64,000 nt of DNA from Hydrogenophaga sp. NFH-34 (GCF_021401345.1 NZ_JACBGE010000014.1:82046-146045), one strand, 5' to 3'. Shown: positions 1 through 8,884, counted from the first letter of the stretch. Translations and numbers: made by a program. Notes: generated by a model from the sequence alone, not told the origin.

Positions 1-1
1 G

Positions 2-349
2 GCGCACTTTTTCATTCGCCGCACGGGTGAATTGATCCAGTTCGTCAGCGCGGACGACCGCGCCTGGCACGCTGGCGCGTCGCACTGGCGTGGCCGCAGC
101 CAGTGCAACGACGACTCCATCGGCGTCGAACTGGAAGGCCTCGAAGGCGAGCGGTTCGAACCGGCGCAGTACCAGGCGCTGGTGCGGCTGTGCCGCGCCC
201 TCAAGACGCACTACCCCATCGACCACGTCGCCGGCCACGAGCACATCGCTCCCGGCCGCAAGCTGGACCCCGGACCGGGCTTCGACTGGCCCCGGCTGCG
301 ACGGTCGCTGCGCTGGCCGCTGCACCGTTTTCCCGCCAGCGCCCGCTGA
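2..349 (+). CDS. ampD: 1,6-anhydro-N-acetylmuramyl-L-alanine amidase AmpD, C-terminal part
   Basis: The frame is open from the window edge, so the N-terminus lies to the left. AmpD is a cytoplasmic zinc amidase of muropeptide recycling that removes the peptide from anhydro-MurNAc. The visible part carries the family signatures: HFFIRRTGELIQFV, a RAWHAG stretch, the SIGVELEG segment, and the end motif GHEHIAPGRKLDPGPGFDW, which supplies the last zinc ligands and the catalytic lysine. The C-terminal tail after FDW is short, as is usual. No terminator is evident after the stop, and nrdA begins about 365 bp downstream. Confidence 0.93.
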   Translation, partial: AHFFIRRTGELIQFVSADDRAWHAGASHWRGRSQCNDDSIGVELEGLEGERFEPAQYQALVRLCRALKTHYPIDHVAGHEHIAPGRKLDPGPGFDWPRLRRSLRWPLHRFPASAR

Positions 350-551
350 GCCTCGTCGAAGGCACCACCACCCAGCATTGGTGCGGCATTCCGGGGCAAA
401 TCGTCCTGCATCGCACGCGTCGCAAGGTATCCCTGGCCACAGCGCCCGGAGCACGGCGCCTGCGCCACGGCCAGTCTCTCCAGCAAGCACCGGCGCGGGC
501 CTTTGCCCGTCTCAATGACGCCCGGCTCACCGATCAAAGAAATTTCCCCAC
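350..551. other. Intergenic stretch without a recognisable gene
   Basis: Together with the NrdR boxes and the nrdA leader this makes a 365 bp gap between ampD and nrdA. The reading frames here run on from antisense shadows of ampD and show no family signature or ribosome binding site. I see no clear terminator for ampD. Confidence 0.5.
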
Positions 552-599
552 ACACTACCGGTAGTGGCTTGAACCACGCATACACACCAGATATAGTGT
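552..599 (+). promoter_or_regulatory. Tandem NrdR boxes upstream of nrdAB
   Basis: Two 16 bp palindromes fit the NrdR-box pattern (acaCwATATwGtgt-like). Box 1 is ACACTACCGGTAGTGG at 552-567 and box 2 is ACACCAGATATAGTGT at 584-599. Their starts are 32 bp apart, about three helical turns, which is the arrangement known for NrdR, the nucleotide-sensing repressor of ribonucleotide reductase genes. They lie 115-163 bp before the nrdA start codon, so the promoter should overlap or sit just behind box 2. The nrdR gene itself is not in the window. Confidence 0.8.
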
Positions 600-714
600 G
601 CCCTGCTCAAACACCTTGGTCCGCCACCGCCTCACGGCGATGCCCGCAGCGACCACCGGAAACGGCCATTGCCAGCCAGGACCGGCCCCCGACAACACCA
701 ACACAAGAGGAACC

Positions 715-3624
715 ATGCAAACCACACCCTCCACCGCACCGTCGTCCGTCGCGCCCACGTTCCTGGCGGCAGGGCCTGGCGCCGAAACGCTTCAGGGCAC
801 GGCGTCGCCCTATGCCCACTACCAGATCATTCGACGCAATGGTGCGGTGGTGCATTTCGAGCCCGGCAAGATCGCGGTGGCGATGATGAAGGCCTTCCTG
901 GCCGTGCACGGCACCCAGGGTGCGGCGTCCGCCAGCGTGCGCGAAACCGTCGACGCCCTCACCCAGAACGTGGTCCGTGCGCTGATGCGTTCGCGCCCGG
1001 GCGGCGGCACCTTCCACATCGAGGACGTGCAGGACCATGTGGAACTGGGCCTGATGCGTGGCGGCCACCACGAAGTGGCGCGCGCCTACGTGCTCTACCG
1101 CGAACGCCGCACCCAGGAGCGCGCCCGCCAGGGCGAGGCCACCCAGCCCGCCGAAAGCCTGTTGCATGTGATCGACCACGGTCAGCGCGTGCCCCTGGAC
1201 CTGCCGCGCCTGAACGCGCTGATCGAGGCCGCCTGCGCCAACCTGGGCGCCGACGTCCAGGCCGCCCCCATCGTGGCCGAAACCAAGCGCAACCTGTACG
1301 ACGGCGTGCCGATGGAAGAGGTCTACAAGGCCGCCATCCTGGCCGCGCGCACGCTGATCGAAAAAGACCCTGACTACACCTACGCCACGGCCCGCCTGCT
1401 GCTGCACACCATCACCAAGGAAGTGCTGGGCGAGGACGTGCCCGGCACCGAACTGGCGACCCGCTACGCCGACTTTTTCCCGCAGGCCATCAAGAAGGGC
1501 GTTGAGGCCGAACTGCTCGACGACAAGCTGCTGCAGTTCGACCTGCCGCGCCTGGCGGCAGCCCTCAAGCCGGAACGCGACCTGCAGTTCGACTACCTGG
1601 GTCTGCAGACCCTGTACGACCGCTACTTCCTGCACGTCAGAAAGACCCGCATCGAGCTGCCGCAGATCTTCTTCATGCGCGTGGCCATGGGCCTGTCGCT
1701 CAACGAGATCGACCGCGAAGCCCGCGCCATCGAGTTCTACGAGGTGCTGTCCTCGTTCGACTTCATGTCGTCCACGCCCACGCTGTTCAACAGCGGCACG
1801 CGCCGTTCGCAACTGTCGAGCTGCTACCTGACCACCGTGCCCGACGACCTGGACGGCATCTACGAAGCCATCAAGGAAAACGCGCTGCTGTCCAAATTTG
1901 CCGGCGGCCTGGGCAACGACTGGACGCGCGTGCGCGCGTTGGGCAGCCACATCAAGGGCACCAACGGCGAATCGCAGGGCGTGGTGCCCTTCCTCAAGGT
2001 GGTGAACGACACAGCCGTCGCCGTGAACCAGGGCGGCAAGCGCAAGGGCGCCGTCTGCACCTACCTGGAAACCTGGCACCTGGACATCGAAGAATTTCTG
2101 GAGCTGCGCAAGAACACCGGTGATGACCGCCGCCGCACCCACGACATGAACACCGCGAACTGGATTCCCGACCTGTTCATGAAGCGCGTGATGGAGAAAG
2201 GCGACTGGAGCCTGTTCTCGCCCAGCAACGTGCCCGACCTGCATGACAAATTCGGCGCCGACTTCGAGCAGGCCTACCTGGCCTACGAAGAGAAGGCCGC
2301 GCGCGGCGAGATCAAGCCCTACAAGAAGATCCCCGCGACCGACCTGTGGCGCAAGATGCTCTCGATGCTGTTCGAGACCGGCCACCCCTGGATCACCTTC
2401 AAGGACGCCTGCAACGTGCGTTCGCCCCAGCAGCACGCCGGCGTGGTGCATTCGTCCAACCTCTGCACCGAGATCACGCTCAACACCAGCGACACCGAAA
2501 CCGCCGTGTGCAACCTGGGCTCGGTGAACCTGCTTCGCCACCTGGTCGATGGCCCCAACGGCAAGGACCTCGACCACGCCAAGCTGCGCAAGACCATCAA
2601 CACGGCCATGCGCATGCTCGACAACGTGATCGACATCAACTACTACGCGGTCAAGAAAGCCCGCGACTCCAACCTGCGCCACCGCCCGGTGGGCCTGGGC
2701 CTGATGGGCTTCCAGGACGCCCTGTACGAGCTGCGCATTCCCTACGCCTCCGACGCCGCGGTGGAATTTGCCGACCGTTCGATGGAAGCCATCTGCTACT
2801 ACGCCTACTGGGCCTCGACCGAACTGGCCAGCGAACGCGGCCGCTATTCGAGCTTCAAGGGCTCGCTGTGGGACCGCGGCGTGCTGCCGCTCGATTCGCT
2901 GGACCTGCTGGCCCAGCAGCGCGGCGGCTATGTCGATACCAACCGCGCCGCCACCCTGGACTGGGACGCGCTGCGCCAGAAGATCGCGCGCGACGGCATG
3001 CGCAACTCCAACTGCGTCGCCATCGCCCCGACCGCCACGATCTCCAACATCATCGGCGTGGACGCCTCGATCGAGCCTTGCTTCGGCAACCTGTCGGTCA
3101 AGTCCAACCTCTCGGGCGAGTTCACGGTCATCAATGGCTACCTGGTCAAGGACCTGAAACGCCTGGGTCTGTGGGACGACGTGATGGTGATGGACCTCAA
3201 GCACTTCGACGGCTCGCTGCGCGCCATCGACCGCGTGCCGCAAGACATCAAGGCCCTGTACGCCACCGCCTTCGAAGTCGAGCCGACCTGGCTCGTCGAA
3301 GCCGCAGCGCGGCGGCAGAAGTGGATCGATCAGGCGCAGAGCCTGAACATCTACATGGCCGGCGCCTCGGGCAAGAAGCTCGATGAGACCTACAAGCTCG
3401 CCTGGCTGCGCGGCCTCAAGACCACCTACTACCTGCGCACCACCTCGGCCACGCAGGCCGAAAAGTCCACGGGCCGCGCGGGCCAGCTCAACGCGGTCTC
3501 GGCCCACTCGGCCGAAGTCGCGGCAGCGGCACCGGTGATCGCGGCGGTCGAGGCTGCCATCGAACCGGCCACCGACATCAAGTTCTGCGCCATCGACGAC
3601 CCGGGCTGCGAGGCCTGCCAATAA
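715..3624 (+). CDS. nrdA: Ribonucleoside-diphosphate reductase class Ia, alpha subunit (NrdA)
   Basis: Reduces ribonucleotide diphosphates to deoxyribonucleotides together with NrdB. It is 969 aa from ATG 715, which follows an AGAGG ribosome site; the frame is open further upstream but without family similarity. Two ATP-cone-like modules lie at the N-terminus (about residues 40-145 and 155-260). The active-site cysteines are visible: C370 in SSCYL, C584 in NLCTEI and C599 in AVCNLGS. The C-terminal redox pair is C965/C968 in the final CEACQ. The length and double cone resemble Pseudomonas aeruginosa NrdA rather than the 760 aa E. coli enzyme. nrdB follows 157 bp downstream; the NrdR boxes upstream indicate repression by NrdR. 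Confidence 0.97.
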   Translation: MQTTPSTAPSSVAPTFLAAGPGAETLQGTASPYAHYQIIRRNGAVVHFEPGKIAVAMMKAFLAVHGTQGAASASVRETVDALTQNVVRALMRSRPGGGTFHIEDVQDHVELGLMRGGHHEVARAYVLYRERRTQERARQGEATQPAESLLHVIDHGQRVPLDLPRLNALIEAACANLGADVQAAPIVAETKRNLYDGVPMEEVYKAAILAARTLIEKDPDYTYATARLLLHTITKEVLGEDVPGTELATRYADFFPQAIKKGVEAELLDDKLLQFDLPRLAAALKPERDLQFDYLGLQTLYDRYFLHVRKTRIELPQIFFMRVAMGLSLNEIDREARAIEFYEVLSSFDFMSSTPTLFNSGTRRSQLSSCYLTTVPDDLDGIYEAIKENALLSKFAGGLGNDWTRVRALGSHIKGTNGESQGVVPFLKVVNDTAVAVNQGGKRKGAVCTYLETWHLDIEEFLELRKNTGDDRRRTHDMNTANWIPDLFMKRVMEKGDWSLFSPSNVPDLHDKFGADFEQAYLAYEEKAARGEIKPYKKIPATDLWRKMLSMLFETGHPWITFKDACNVRSPQQHAGVVHSSNLCTEITLNTSDTETAVCNLGSVNLLRHLVDGPNGKDLDHAKLRKTINTAMRMLDNVIDINYYAVKKARDSNLRHRPVGLGLMGFQDALYELRIPYASDAAVEFADRSMEAICYYAYWASTELASERGRYSSFKGSLWDRGVLPLDSLDLLAQQRGGYVDTNRAATLDWDALRQKIARDGMRNSNCVAIAPTATISNIIGVDASIEPCFGNLSVKSNLSGEFTVINGYLVKDLKRLGLWDDVMVMDLKHFDGSLRAIDRVPQDIKALYATAFEVEPTWLVEAAARRQKWIDQAQSLNIYMAGASGKKLDETYKLAWLRGLKTTYYLRTTSATQAEKSTGRAGQLNAVSAHSAEVAAAAPVIAAVEAAIEPATDIKFCAIDDPGCEACQ

Positions 3625-3781
3625 GCCCCAACGCCATGCAACGGGGTGTTCACGATCCGCCGATTCCATCGCGCAATCGATGCGACACAGCAACACCCCG
3701 CTCGCGCCACGAATGCAATGCCTTGGATTTAGTTGCCGTGGCTTCGAGACCCTTCGATAATCCGCTGAATTGGATGGACCT

Positions 3782-4951
3782 ATGCTGACCTGGGACGATC
3801 ACGTCACACCCACCGCCAAGCCCGCACCCTTGAACCCGGCTTCTCAAACGCCGGCCGTGCCCTCCGCTTCCTCCCTGTCATCGGCCCGTGCGCCAGTTGC
3901 ACCGTCTGCCCGTGCCGACGGTCACAGCGAGCAGCGCCGCGTCAACGTGGCCGACAAGCGCATCATCAACGCCCAGACCGACGTCAACCAACTGGTGCCG
4001 TTCAAGTACAAATGGGCCTGGGAAAAATACCTCGCCACCTGCGCCAACCACTGGATGCCGCAGGAAGTGAACATGAGCCGCGACATCGCGCTCTGGAAAG
4101 ACCCCAACGGCCTGAGCGAAGACGAGCGCCGCATCATCAAGCGCAACCTCGGGTTCTTTGTCACCGCCGATTCGCTGGCCGCCAACAACATCGTGCTCGG
4201 CACCTACCGCCACATCACGGCGCCCGAATGCCGCCAGTTCCTGCTGCGCCAGGCCTTCGAAGAGGCCATCCACACCCACGCCTACCAGTACATCGTGGAA
4301 TCGCTGGGACTGGACGAAGGTGAAATCTTCAACGCCTATCACGAGGTCTCCAGCATCCGCGACAAGGACGAGTTCCTGATCCCGTTCATCGACGCGATCA
4401 TGGACCCGAACTTCCACACCGGCACCCCCGAAACCGACCAGACCTTGCTCAAGAGCCTGATCGTGTTCGCCTGCCTGATGGAAGGCCTGTTCTTCTACGT
4501 CGGCTTCACGCAGATCCTGGCGCTGGGCCGGCAGAACAAGATGACCGGTGCCGCCGAGCAGTACCAGTACATCCTGCGCGACGAGTCGATGCACTGCAAT
4601 TTCGGCATCGACCTCATCAACGCCATCAAGCTCGAAAACCCGATGCTGTGGACCCCGCAGTTCAAGGCCGAGATCAAGGAGCTTTTCCTCAAGGCGGTGG
4701 ACCTCGAGTACCGCTACGCTGAAGACACCATGCCGCGCGGCGTGCTGGGTCTCAACGCCTCCATGTTCAAAGGCTATCTGCGCTACATCGCCAACCGGCG
4801 CGCCACGCAGATCGGCCTCGACCCCCTGTTCCCCAACGAAGAAAACCCGTTCCCCTGGATGAGCGAGATGATCGATCTCAAAAAGGAGCGCAATTTCTTC
4901 GAGACCCGTGTCATCGAATACCAGTCCGGTGGTGCCCTGTCCTGGGATTGA
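3782..4951 (+). CDS. nrdB: Ribonucleoside-diphosphate reductase class Ia, beta subunit (NrdB)
   Basis: Small subunit that holds the dimetal centre and tyrosyl radical. It is 389 aa from ATG 3782, preceded by GGATGGA; a TTG 12 bp upstream is in frame but less likely. The ligand pattern of the family is visible: D130 in [10 protein letters not shown]161 and H164 in EEAIHTHAY with the radical tyrosine Y168 seven residues after E161 (as E115/Y122 in E. coli), and E268/H271 in DESMH. The first 60 or so residues are a Pro/Ala/Ser-rich extension that the E. coli protein lacks. It follows nrdA in the same direction and is probably co-transcribed. Confidence 0.97.
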   Translation: MLTWDDHVTPTAKPAPLNPASQTPAVPSASSLSSARAPVAPSARADGHSEQRRVNVADKRIINAQTDVNQLVPFKYKWAWEKYLATCANHWMPQEVNMSRDIALWKDPNGLSEDERRIIKRNLGFFVTADSLAANNIVLGTYRHITAPECRQFLLRQAFEEAIHTHAYQYIVESLGLDEGEIFNAYHEVSSIRDKDEFLIPFIDAIMDPNFHTGTPETDQTLLKSLIVFACLMEGLFFYVGFTQILALGRQNKMTGAAEQYQYILRDESMHCNFGIDLINAIKLENPMLWTPQFKAEIKELFLKAVDLEYRYAEDTMPRGVLGLNASMFKGYLRYIANRRATQIGLDPLFPNEENPFPWMSEMIDLKKERNFFETRVIEYQSGGALSWD

Positions 4952-5152
4952 CGCCTCTTCCGCTGCTTTCATGAACACCCGTTCACCGAAACCTTCCCAC
5001 CCGCGTCTGCTGACCGGCTGGGCGGTTTCGTCACCAGATTCAACGCCCTGCCGCCATCCGTGGGTGCACCCGCCTGGCGGCAAGGCCTTGAATCGCTTCC
5101 GCGAAATGTTTTCGCGCGAAGTGCTCTTTGCAACTTGATCAAGGAGAAAACA

Positions 5153-5734
5153 ATGGCAACTGCGAAGAAGGCCGCCCCGGCCAAGAAGGCCGCCCCGGCC
5201 AAGAAGGCCGCCCCGGCCAAGAAGGCCGCCCCGGCCAAGAAGGCCGCTCCGGCCAAGAAGGCCGCCCCGGCCAAGAAGGCCGCTCCGGCCAAGAAGGCCG
5301 CTCCGGCCAAGAAGGCCGCTCCGGCCAAGAAGGCCGCTCCGGCCAAGAAGGCCGCTCCGGCCAAGAAGGCCGCTGCTCCGGCGAAGAAGGCCGCTCCGGC
5401 GAAGAAGGCCGCTGCTCCGGCGAAGAAGGCTGCTGCTCCGGCGAAGAAGGCTGCTGCTCCGGCGAAGAAGGCTGCTGCTCCGGCGAAGAAGGCTGCTGCT
5501 CCGGCGAAGAAGGCCGCTGCTCCGGCGAAGAAGGCCGCTGCCCCGGCGAAGAAGGCTGCTGCTCCGGCGAAGAAGGCCGCTGCTCCGGCGAAGAAGGCCG
5601 CTCCGGCCAAGAAGGCTGCCCCCGCAAAAAAAGCCGCGCCGGCTAAAAAGCCGGCTGCCCCAGCGGCCCCTGCAGCTCAAACCAAGCTGAATCCCCAGGC
5701 TGCCTGGCCGTTCCCGACGTCCAGCAAGCCCTGA
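5153..5734 (+). CDS. Histone H1-like/AlgP-type Lys-Ala-Pro repeat protein
   Basis: A 193 aa, extremely basic, nearly pure repeat protein. After MATAKK it has eleven copies of AAPAKK, then mostly seven-residue AAAPAKK copies (one 7-mer, one 6-mer, nine 7-mers, three 6-mers), and ends in a short Pro/Ala tail with TKLNPQAAWPFP. Start ATG 5153 has a clean AAGGAG six bases upstream. Proteins of this composition in Burkholderiales and Pseudomonas (AlgP, H1 homologues) are nucleoid-associated and bind DNA through the lysine pairs; that role is inferred. Nothing globular is visible. It stands alone between nrdB and a strong terminator, so it is probably a single-gene unit. Confidence 0.88.
   Translation: MATAKKAAPAKKAAPAKKAAPAKKAAPAKKAAPAKKAAPAKKAAPAKKAAPAKKAAPAKKAAPAKKAAPAKKAAAPAKKAAPAKKAAAPAKKAAAPAKKAAAPAKKAAAPAKKAAAPAKKAAAPAKKAAAPAKKAAAPAKKAAAPAKKAAPAKKAAPAKKAAPAKKPAAPAAPAAQTKLNPQAAWPFPTSSKP
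5171..5650. repeat. 18/21 bp tandem repeats inside the H1-like gene
   Basis: The coding repeat is also a DNA repeat: about eleven 18 bp units built on CCGGCCAAGAAGGCCGC, then about twelve mostly 21 bp units that use CCGGCGAAGAAGGC(C/T)GCTG. The change from GCC to GCG and the added alanine codon occur together, so the array consists of two separately amplified blocks. Such an array is prone to slippage, so copy number may differ between strains or assemblies. Confidence 0.9.
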
Positions 5735-5755
5735 TTCAACAGGTTTGAACCTGAA

Positions 5756-5781
5756 AGCCCGGCGCAAGCCGGGCTTTTTTT
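5756..5781 (+). terminator. Rho-independent terminator after the H1-like gene
   Basis: An 8 bp stem AGCCCGGC/GCCGGGCT with a GCAA tetraloop is followed by seven T on the plus strand. It lies 21 bp after the H1-like stop and 43 bp beyond the stop of the convergent kinase gene, which it may also serve, though the T-run on that strand is poor. Confidence 0.92.
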
Positions 5782-5824
5782 CTGGGTGCAGGCCATCGCG
5801 ACCTCACCGCCTTTGGACCTGTCT

Positions 5825-6715
5825 TTACGCGGAAGACAACCGGTAGTTCTGCCCACCGCGGCTGGCGATCTTCAGAGCACCCAGGCGATTGCCCAGCTCG
5901 GCACAGCGCACCAAAGACCACCCTTGCAACAAGCCGTGCAGCAGCGCGGCCCGGAATGCATCCCCACATCCGGTCGGGTCAACCACCGCGTCGGCCGACA
6001 CACCCGGCACGCGGGTCACCTGCCCATCGGCATAGACATCGCAGCCCTGCTCACCCAAGGTGACCAACAAACCGTCCACTTCGGCCGCCAAGGCCTCCAG
6101 CGACAGCCCCGTGCGGTCACTGAGCATGCGCGCTTCGTAGTCGTTGACCGCCACCCAGCGTGCCTGCTGGACGAACTGGCGCAACTCGTCACCGTTGAAC
6201 ATCGGCAGCCCCTGTCCCGGATCAAAGATGAAGGGCACACCGGCTGCGGCCAACTGCCGGGCATGGTCGATCATCGCGTCACGCCCATCGGGTGCAATGA
6301 TGGCCAGCTTGACCCCGGCATCGAGAGGGACTGCCGTCTGGTGGGCCAGCGACATGGCGCCGGGGTGGAAGGCCGTGATCTGGTTGTTGTCGCGGTCGGT
6401 CATGATCATCGCCTGCGCGGTATAGGCCTGCTCGCTCACCCCCACCGCCCGGGTGTCGACACCCAGCGACACCAGGCGCTGCACATAGTCCTGCCCGTCG
6501 TTGCCCAGCATCGCCAGCGGCATGGCCGGCGAACCCAGTTGCCGCAGACCGTAGGCGATGTTGCCGGCGCAACCACCGAACTCTCGGCGCATGCCCGGCA
6601 CCAGGAAGGACACGTTGAGGATATGCAGTTGATCCGGCAGGATCTGTTCGGCGAAGCGACCTTCGAACGTCATGATGGTGTCGAAAGCCAGCGAGCCGCA
6701 GATGAGGATGGACAT
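5825..6715 (-). CDS. PfkB-family carbohydrate/nucleoside kinase
   Basis: A 296 aa ribokinase-fold kinase. The N-terminal PfkB signature is FGGCAGNIAYGLRQLG. The C-terminal anion-hole and catalytic-Asp signature is DPTGCGDAFRAA, a variant of the usual DTxGAGD in which an alanine is replaced by cysteine. The family transfers phosphate from ATP to a sugar or nucleoside hydroxyl. Proteins like this are often annotated adenosine kinase-like, but the substrate cannot be read from the sequence. It lies 17 bp behind the DUF3426 gene and ends convergently with the H1-like gene. Confidence 0.85.
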   Translation of the reverse strand: MSILICGSLAFDTIMTFEGRFAEQILPDQLHILNVSFLVPGMRREFGGCAGNIAYGLRQLGSPAMPLAMLGNDGQDYVQRLVSLGVDTRAVGVSEQAYTAQAMIMTDRDNNQITAFHPGAMSLAHQTAVPLDAGVKLAIIAPDGRDAMIDHARQLAAAGVPFIFDPGQGLPMFNGDELRQFVQQARWVAVNDYEARMLSDRTGLSLEALAAEVDGLLVTLGEQGCDVYADGQVTRVPGVSADAVVDPTGCGDAFRAALLHGLLQGWSLVRCAELGNRLGALKIASRGGQNYRLSSA

Positions 6716-6732
6716 GGGTCGTGATCAGACAG

Positions 6733-7893
6733 TCAGGGGTAAAAAACCAGGGCCCGATAACCGGTCATGGCGGTCGTGGGTTCCTGGGCGAGCTTCAGGC
6801 TGAGCGTGACCGGCAGGCGCTCGCCCGGCGCCAGGCTCTCGGGGCGCCCCGGCAGCTCGGCCGGCAAAAACACCCGGCGTGCCAGCACCTGGTCGCGCAG
6901 ATCGGTCAGACTCAGCTCCAGCGCCGGCATGGCCACCGCGGCCGACGCGTTGTTCTTCAGCACCAGCTCGAACCCGTACATATCACCCACGCGGCGCACG
7001 AGGCTGGAGCTTTCGATGACCACCGCGTCCAGGTGTTGCAGAGGCTGGATCGCGCATTGCCAAGGTTTGCACAGGGTTTCCAACCACGGCCGAAGACCTG
7101 GATAGGCCGCAGCCCAGCGGTCCCGCTCGTGCACCGCTACCTGGGTCAACAGGGCCATGCCGAGCAAGAGCGCCCCAACGAGCAGCCCCGAACGGACCAC
7201 GGGCAGGCGCCAGAAAGCCTGCTTGCGGGCCTGGCGCACAAAACCCGGCTCGGCGGCCACGGGTGCGTGCCGTTCACCTTCCGACGCCGACGGTGGCCGG
7301 GTCACGGACGTCACCGCCGACGCGGGCGGCGTCTCCGGCACAGAAGGGATGCCGGGCGGGCGCACGGCGGCGACCATCACCGCCTTCTGCGGCACCACAA
7401 AAGGTTCGGCAGCGTTCTGGGCAGAGCCGGTCTCGGGCTCGGGACGCGCGGCGGCGGCAAAGGCCGCCAGCTCTGCGTGAAAATCGTCTGCACCGGGAAG
7501 CAGGCTGTCGGCGGCGGACCGCTCGGCGACCGGGCCCGACGACCACGATGCCCCGGGTGGCACGGCCAATGGCTCCGGTTCGTGATCCAGCAGCACATCG
7601 ATGCCGTGCGCCGCAGCAGGCTGCTCGGCAAGGGGGACGGCCGGCGGCGACGGCTCGGGTGGGGGCATCACCAGCCAATCCGCATCGTCTTCCCGAGGGG
7701 GCGGTGGATCAGCCACCAGGGGGACAGGCGTGGACTCCTGCCTGGCCACGGGTTCGAGCATGTCCAAGTACAGCGTGGCGTCGAACACGTCCGCACAGTG
7801 CCCGCAACGCACCCAGCCGTCGGAAATTTTCAACTGGTCCGGGACGACCTTGAAGGCCGTGCCGCAGGCCGGGCAACGCGTGATGAACCCCAT
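6733..7893 (-). CDS. Zinc-ribbon and DUF3426 domain membrane protein
   Basis: 386 aa, function unknown. The N-terminus is an MJ0042-type zinc ribbon with two cysteine pairs (CPAC and CGHC, about residues 7-33). A long Pro/Ala-rich acidic linker follows, then one transmembrane segment (about residues 215-235, GLLVGALLLGMALL) and a C-terminal DUF3426 domain that should lie outside the membrane. This architecture is frequent in Burkholderiales directly behind prmA, as here (49 bp gap). Expected topology is zinc ribbon in the cytoplasm and DUF3426 in the periplasm. Confidence 0.85.
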   Translation of the reverse strand: MGFITRCPACGTAFKVVPDQLKISDGWVRCGHCADVFDATLYLDMLEPVARQESTPVPLVADPPPPREDDADWLVMPPPEPSPPAVPLAEQPAAAHGIDVLLDHEPEPLAVPPGASWSSGPVAERSAADSLLPGADDFHAELAAFAAAARPEPETGSAQNAAEPFVVPQKAVMVAAVRPPGIPSVPETPPASAVTSVTRPPSASEGERHAPVAAEPGFVRQARKQAFWRLPVVRSGLLVGALLLGMALLTQVAVHERDRWAAAYPGLRPWLETLCKPWQCAIQPLQHLDAVVIESSSLVRRVGDMYGFELVLKNNASAAVAMPALELSLTDLRDQVLARRVFLPAELPGRPESLAPGERLPVTLSLKLAQEPTTAMTGYRALVFYP

Positions 7894-7942
7894 GCAGCGA
7901 TTATTGCAGCAGGGCTATCCCGACCGACGTGCCACGCGGCCC

Positions 7943-8836
7943 TCAGGCCTTGCGTGCCGTCATCAGGATCCAGCCCTCTTCTTCGTCGCTGACGGACAGG
8001 GACACCCAGGGCGCGTACGCCGCGCGCAGTTCATCGGCCTGGCGCGACAGGATGCCCGCGAGCACCAGGTACCCGCCCTCGCGCACGTGGGCGCACAGCA
8101 AGGGTGCCAGCACTTTCAGCGGCGTCGCCAGAATGTTGGCCAGCACCAGGTCGTAGACCCCCTGGGCAGCATCGGGCAACCCGGCGGTCAGCTGTACATG
8201 GTTGGCCGACGCATTCAGGCGCGTGGCTTCCACCGCTGCCGGGTCGATGTCCACGGCGTCCAGATGCCGCGCACCGAATTTGGCCGCACCGATGGCCAGA
8301 ATGCCCGAGCCACAGCCGTAGTCCAGCACGCGTGGCTGGTCGTGTCCTTGCGCGGCGATCCAGCGCAGGCACATGCGCGTGGTCGGATGGGTACCGGTCC
8401 CGAAGGCCAGTCCCGGGTCCAGGCGGATGACCTGCTGCGCGGCAGCCGGCGGCTCGTGCCAGCTCGGCACGATCCAGAACGACGGGGTGATCTCCACCGG
8501 GTCGAACTGCGACTGCGTCAGCCGCACCCAGTCCTGCTCGGCCACAGGCTGCACGCCCAGCACCTCGCAGCCGTCAAAAAAATCCTGTGCTTGCAGCAGT
8601 TGCGCCGCATCGCGGGCCGCGGCCTCCGTGGCGAACAGCGCCTGCACGCGGGAACGCTGCCAACCCTCTTTCGGCGGCGGCATGCCGGGTTCACCGAACA
8701 GCGCCTGCTCGGCCGGAGTGAGCGCGTCGGCGTCCTCGACCGACACGCTCAGCGCGTCCAGCGCGTCCAGCGCCTCGCCCAGATTCTCGATCGCGGATTC
8801 CGGTGCCAGAAGCACCAATTCAAACAAGGATGACAT
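7943..8836 (-). CDS. prmA: Ribosomal protein L11 methyltransferase PrmA
   Basis: 297 aa, the usual length. Trimethylates lysines and the N-terminus of ribosomal protein L11 with S-adenosylmethionine. The SAM-binding motif I is VLDYGCGSGILAIGAAKFG, followed by the acidic loop VDIDPAAVEAT and the NILATPL segment that corresponds to the family's N(I/V)LA catalytic region. The N-terminal substrate-recognition domain (LFELVLLAPESAIENLGEAL) is intact. It lies in the accBC-prmA arrangement, with a hairpin separating it from accC. Confidence 0.95.
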   Translation of the reverse strand: MSSLFELVLLAPESAIENLGEALDALDALSVSVEDADALTPAEQALFGEPGMPPPKEGWQRSRVQALFATEAAARDAAQLLQAQDFFDGCEVLGVQPVAEQDWVRLTQSQFDPVEITPSFWIVPSWHEPPAAAQQVIRLDPGLAFGTGTHPTTRMCLRWIAAQGHDQPRVLDYGCGSGILAIGAAKFGARHLDAVDIDPAAVEATRLNASANHVQLTAGLPDAAQGVYDLVLANILATPLKVLAPLLCAHVREGGYLVLAGILSRQADELRAAYAPWVSLSVSDEEEGWILMTARKA

Positions 8837-8847
8837 GGCCAGACACC

Positions 8848-8876
8848 AAAAGAGAAACGCCCCGCGGGCGGGGCGT
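8848..8876 (-). terminator. Hairpin with U-rich tail between accC and prmA
   Basis: On the minus strand, directly after the accC stop, ACGCCCCG/CGGGGCGT forms a perfect 8 bp stem with a 4 base loop, followed by TTTCTCTTTT. It could end part of the accBC transcripts and set prmA at a lower level. The prmA start lies only 12 bp beyond the tail, so readthrough must occur unless prmA has its own promoter here. Confidence 0.72.
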
Positions 8877-8884
8877 CGGGATCA

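Noticed and set aside
607..3696. Open frame of 1029 codons on the minus strand opposite nrdA
   Set aside because: It is the antisense shadow of a high-GC gene with strong third-position bias; it has a His/Val/Gly-rich composition without any family signature, while the plus strand is clearly NrdA.
3640..3700. Inverted repeat CGGGGTGTT/AACACCCCG between nrdA and nrdB
   Set aside because: Arms are about 40 bases apart and there is no T-run; too weak to call a terminator or operator.
5171..5650. CRISPR-like regular repeat array
   Set aside because: The repeats are contiguous 18/21 bp coding units without spacers.
3878..5767. Minus-strand frames opposite nrdB and the H1-like gene, including Ala/Phe and Arg/Ser repeat proteins
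   Set aside because: They are mirror images of the AAPAKK repeat in other frames and continue into the antisense of nrdB; no start context.
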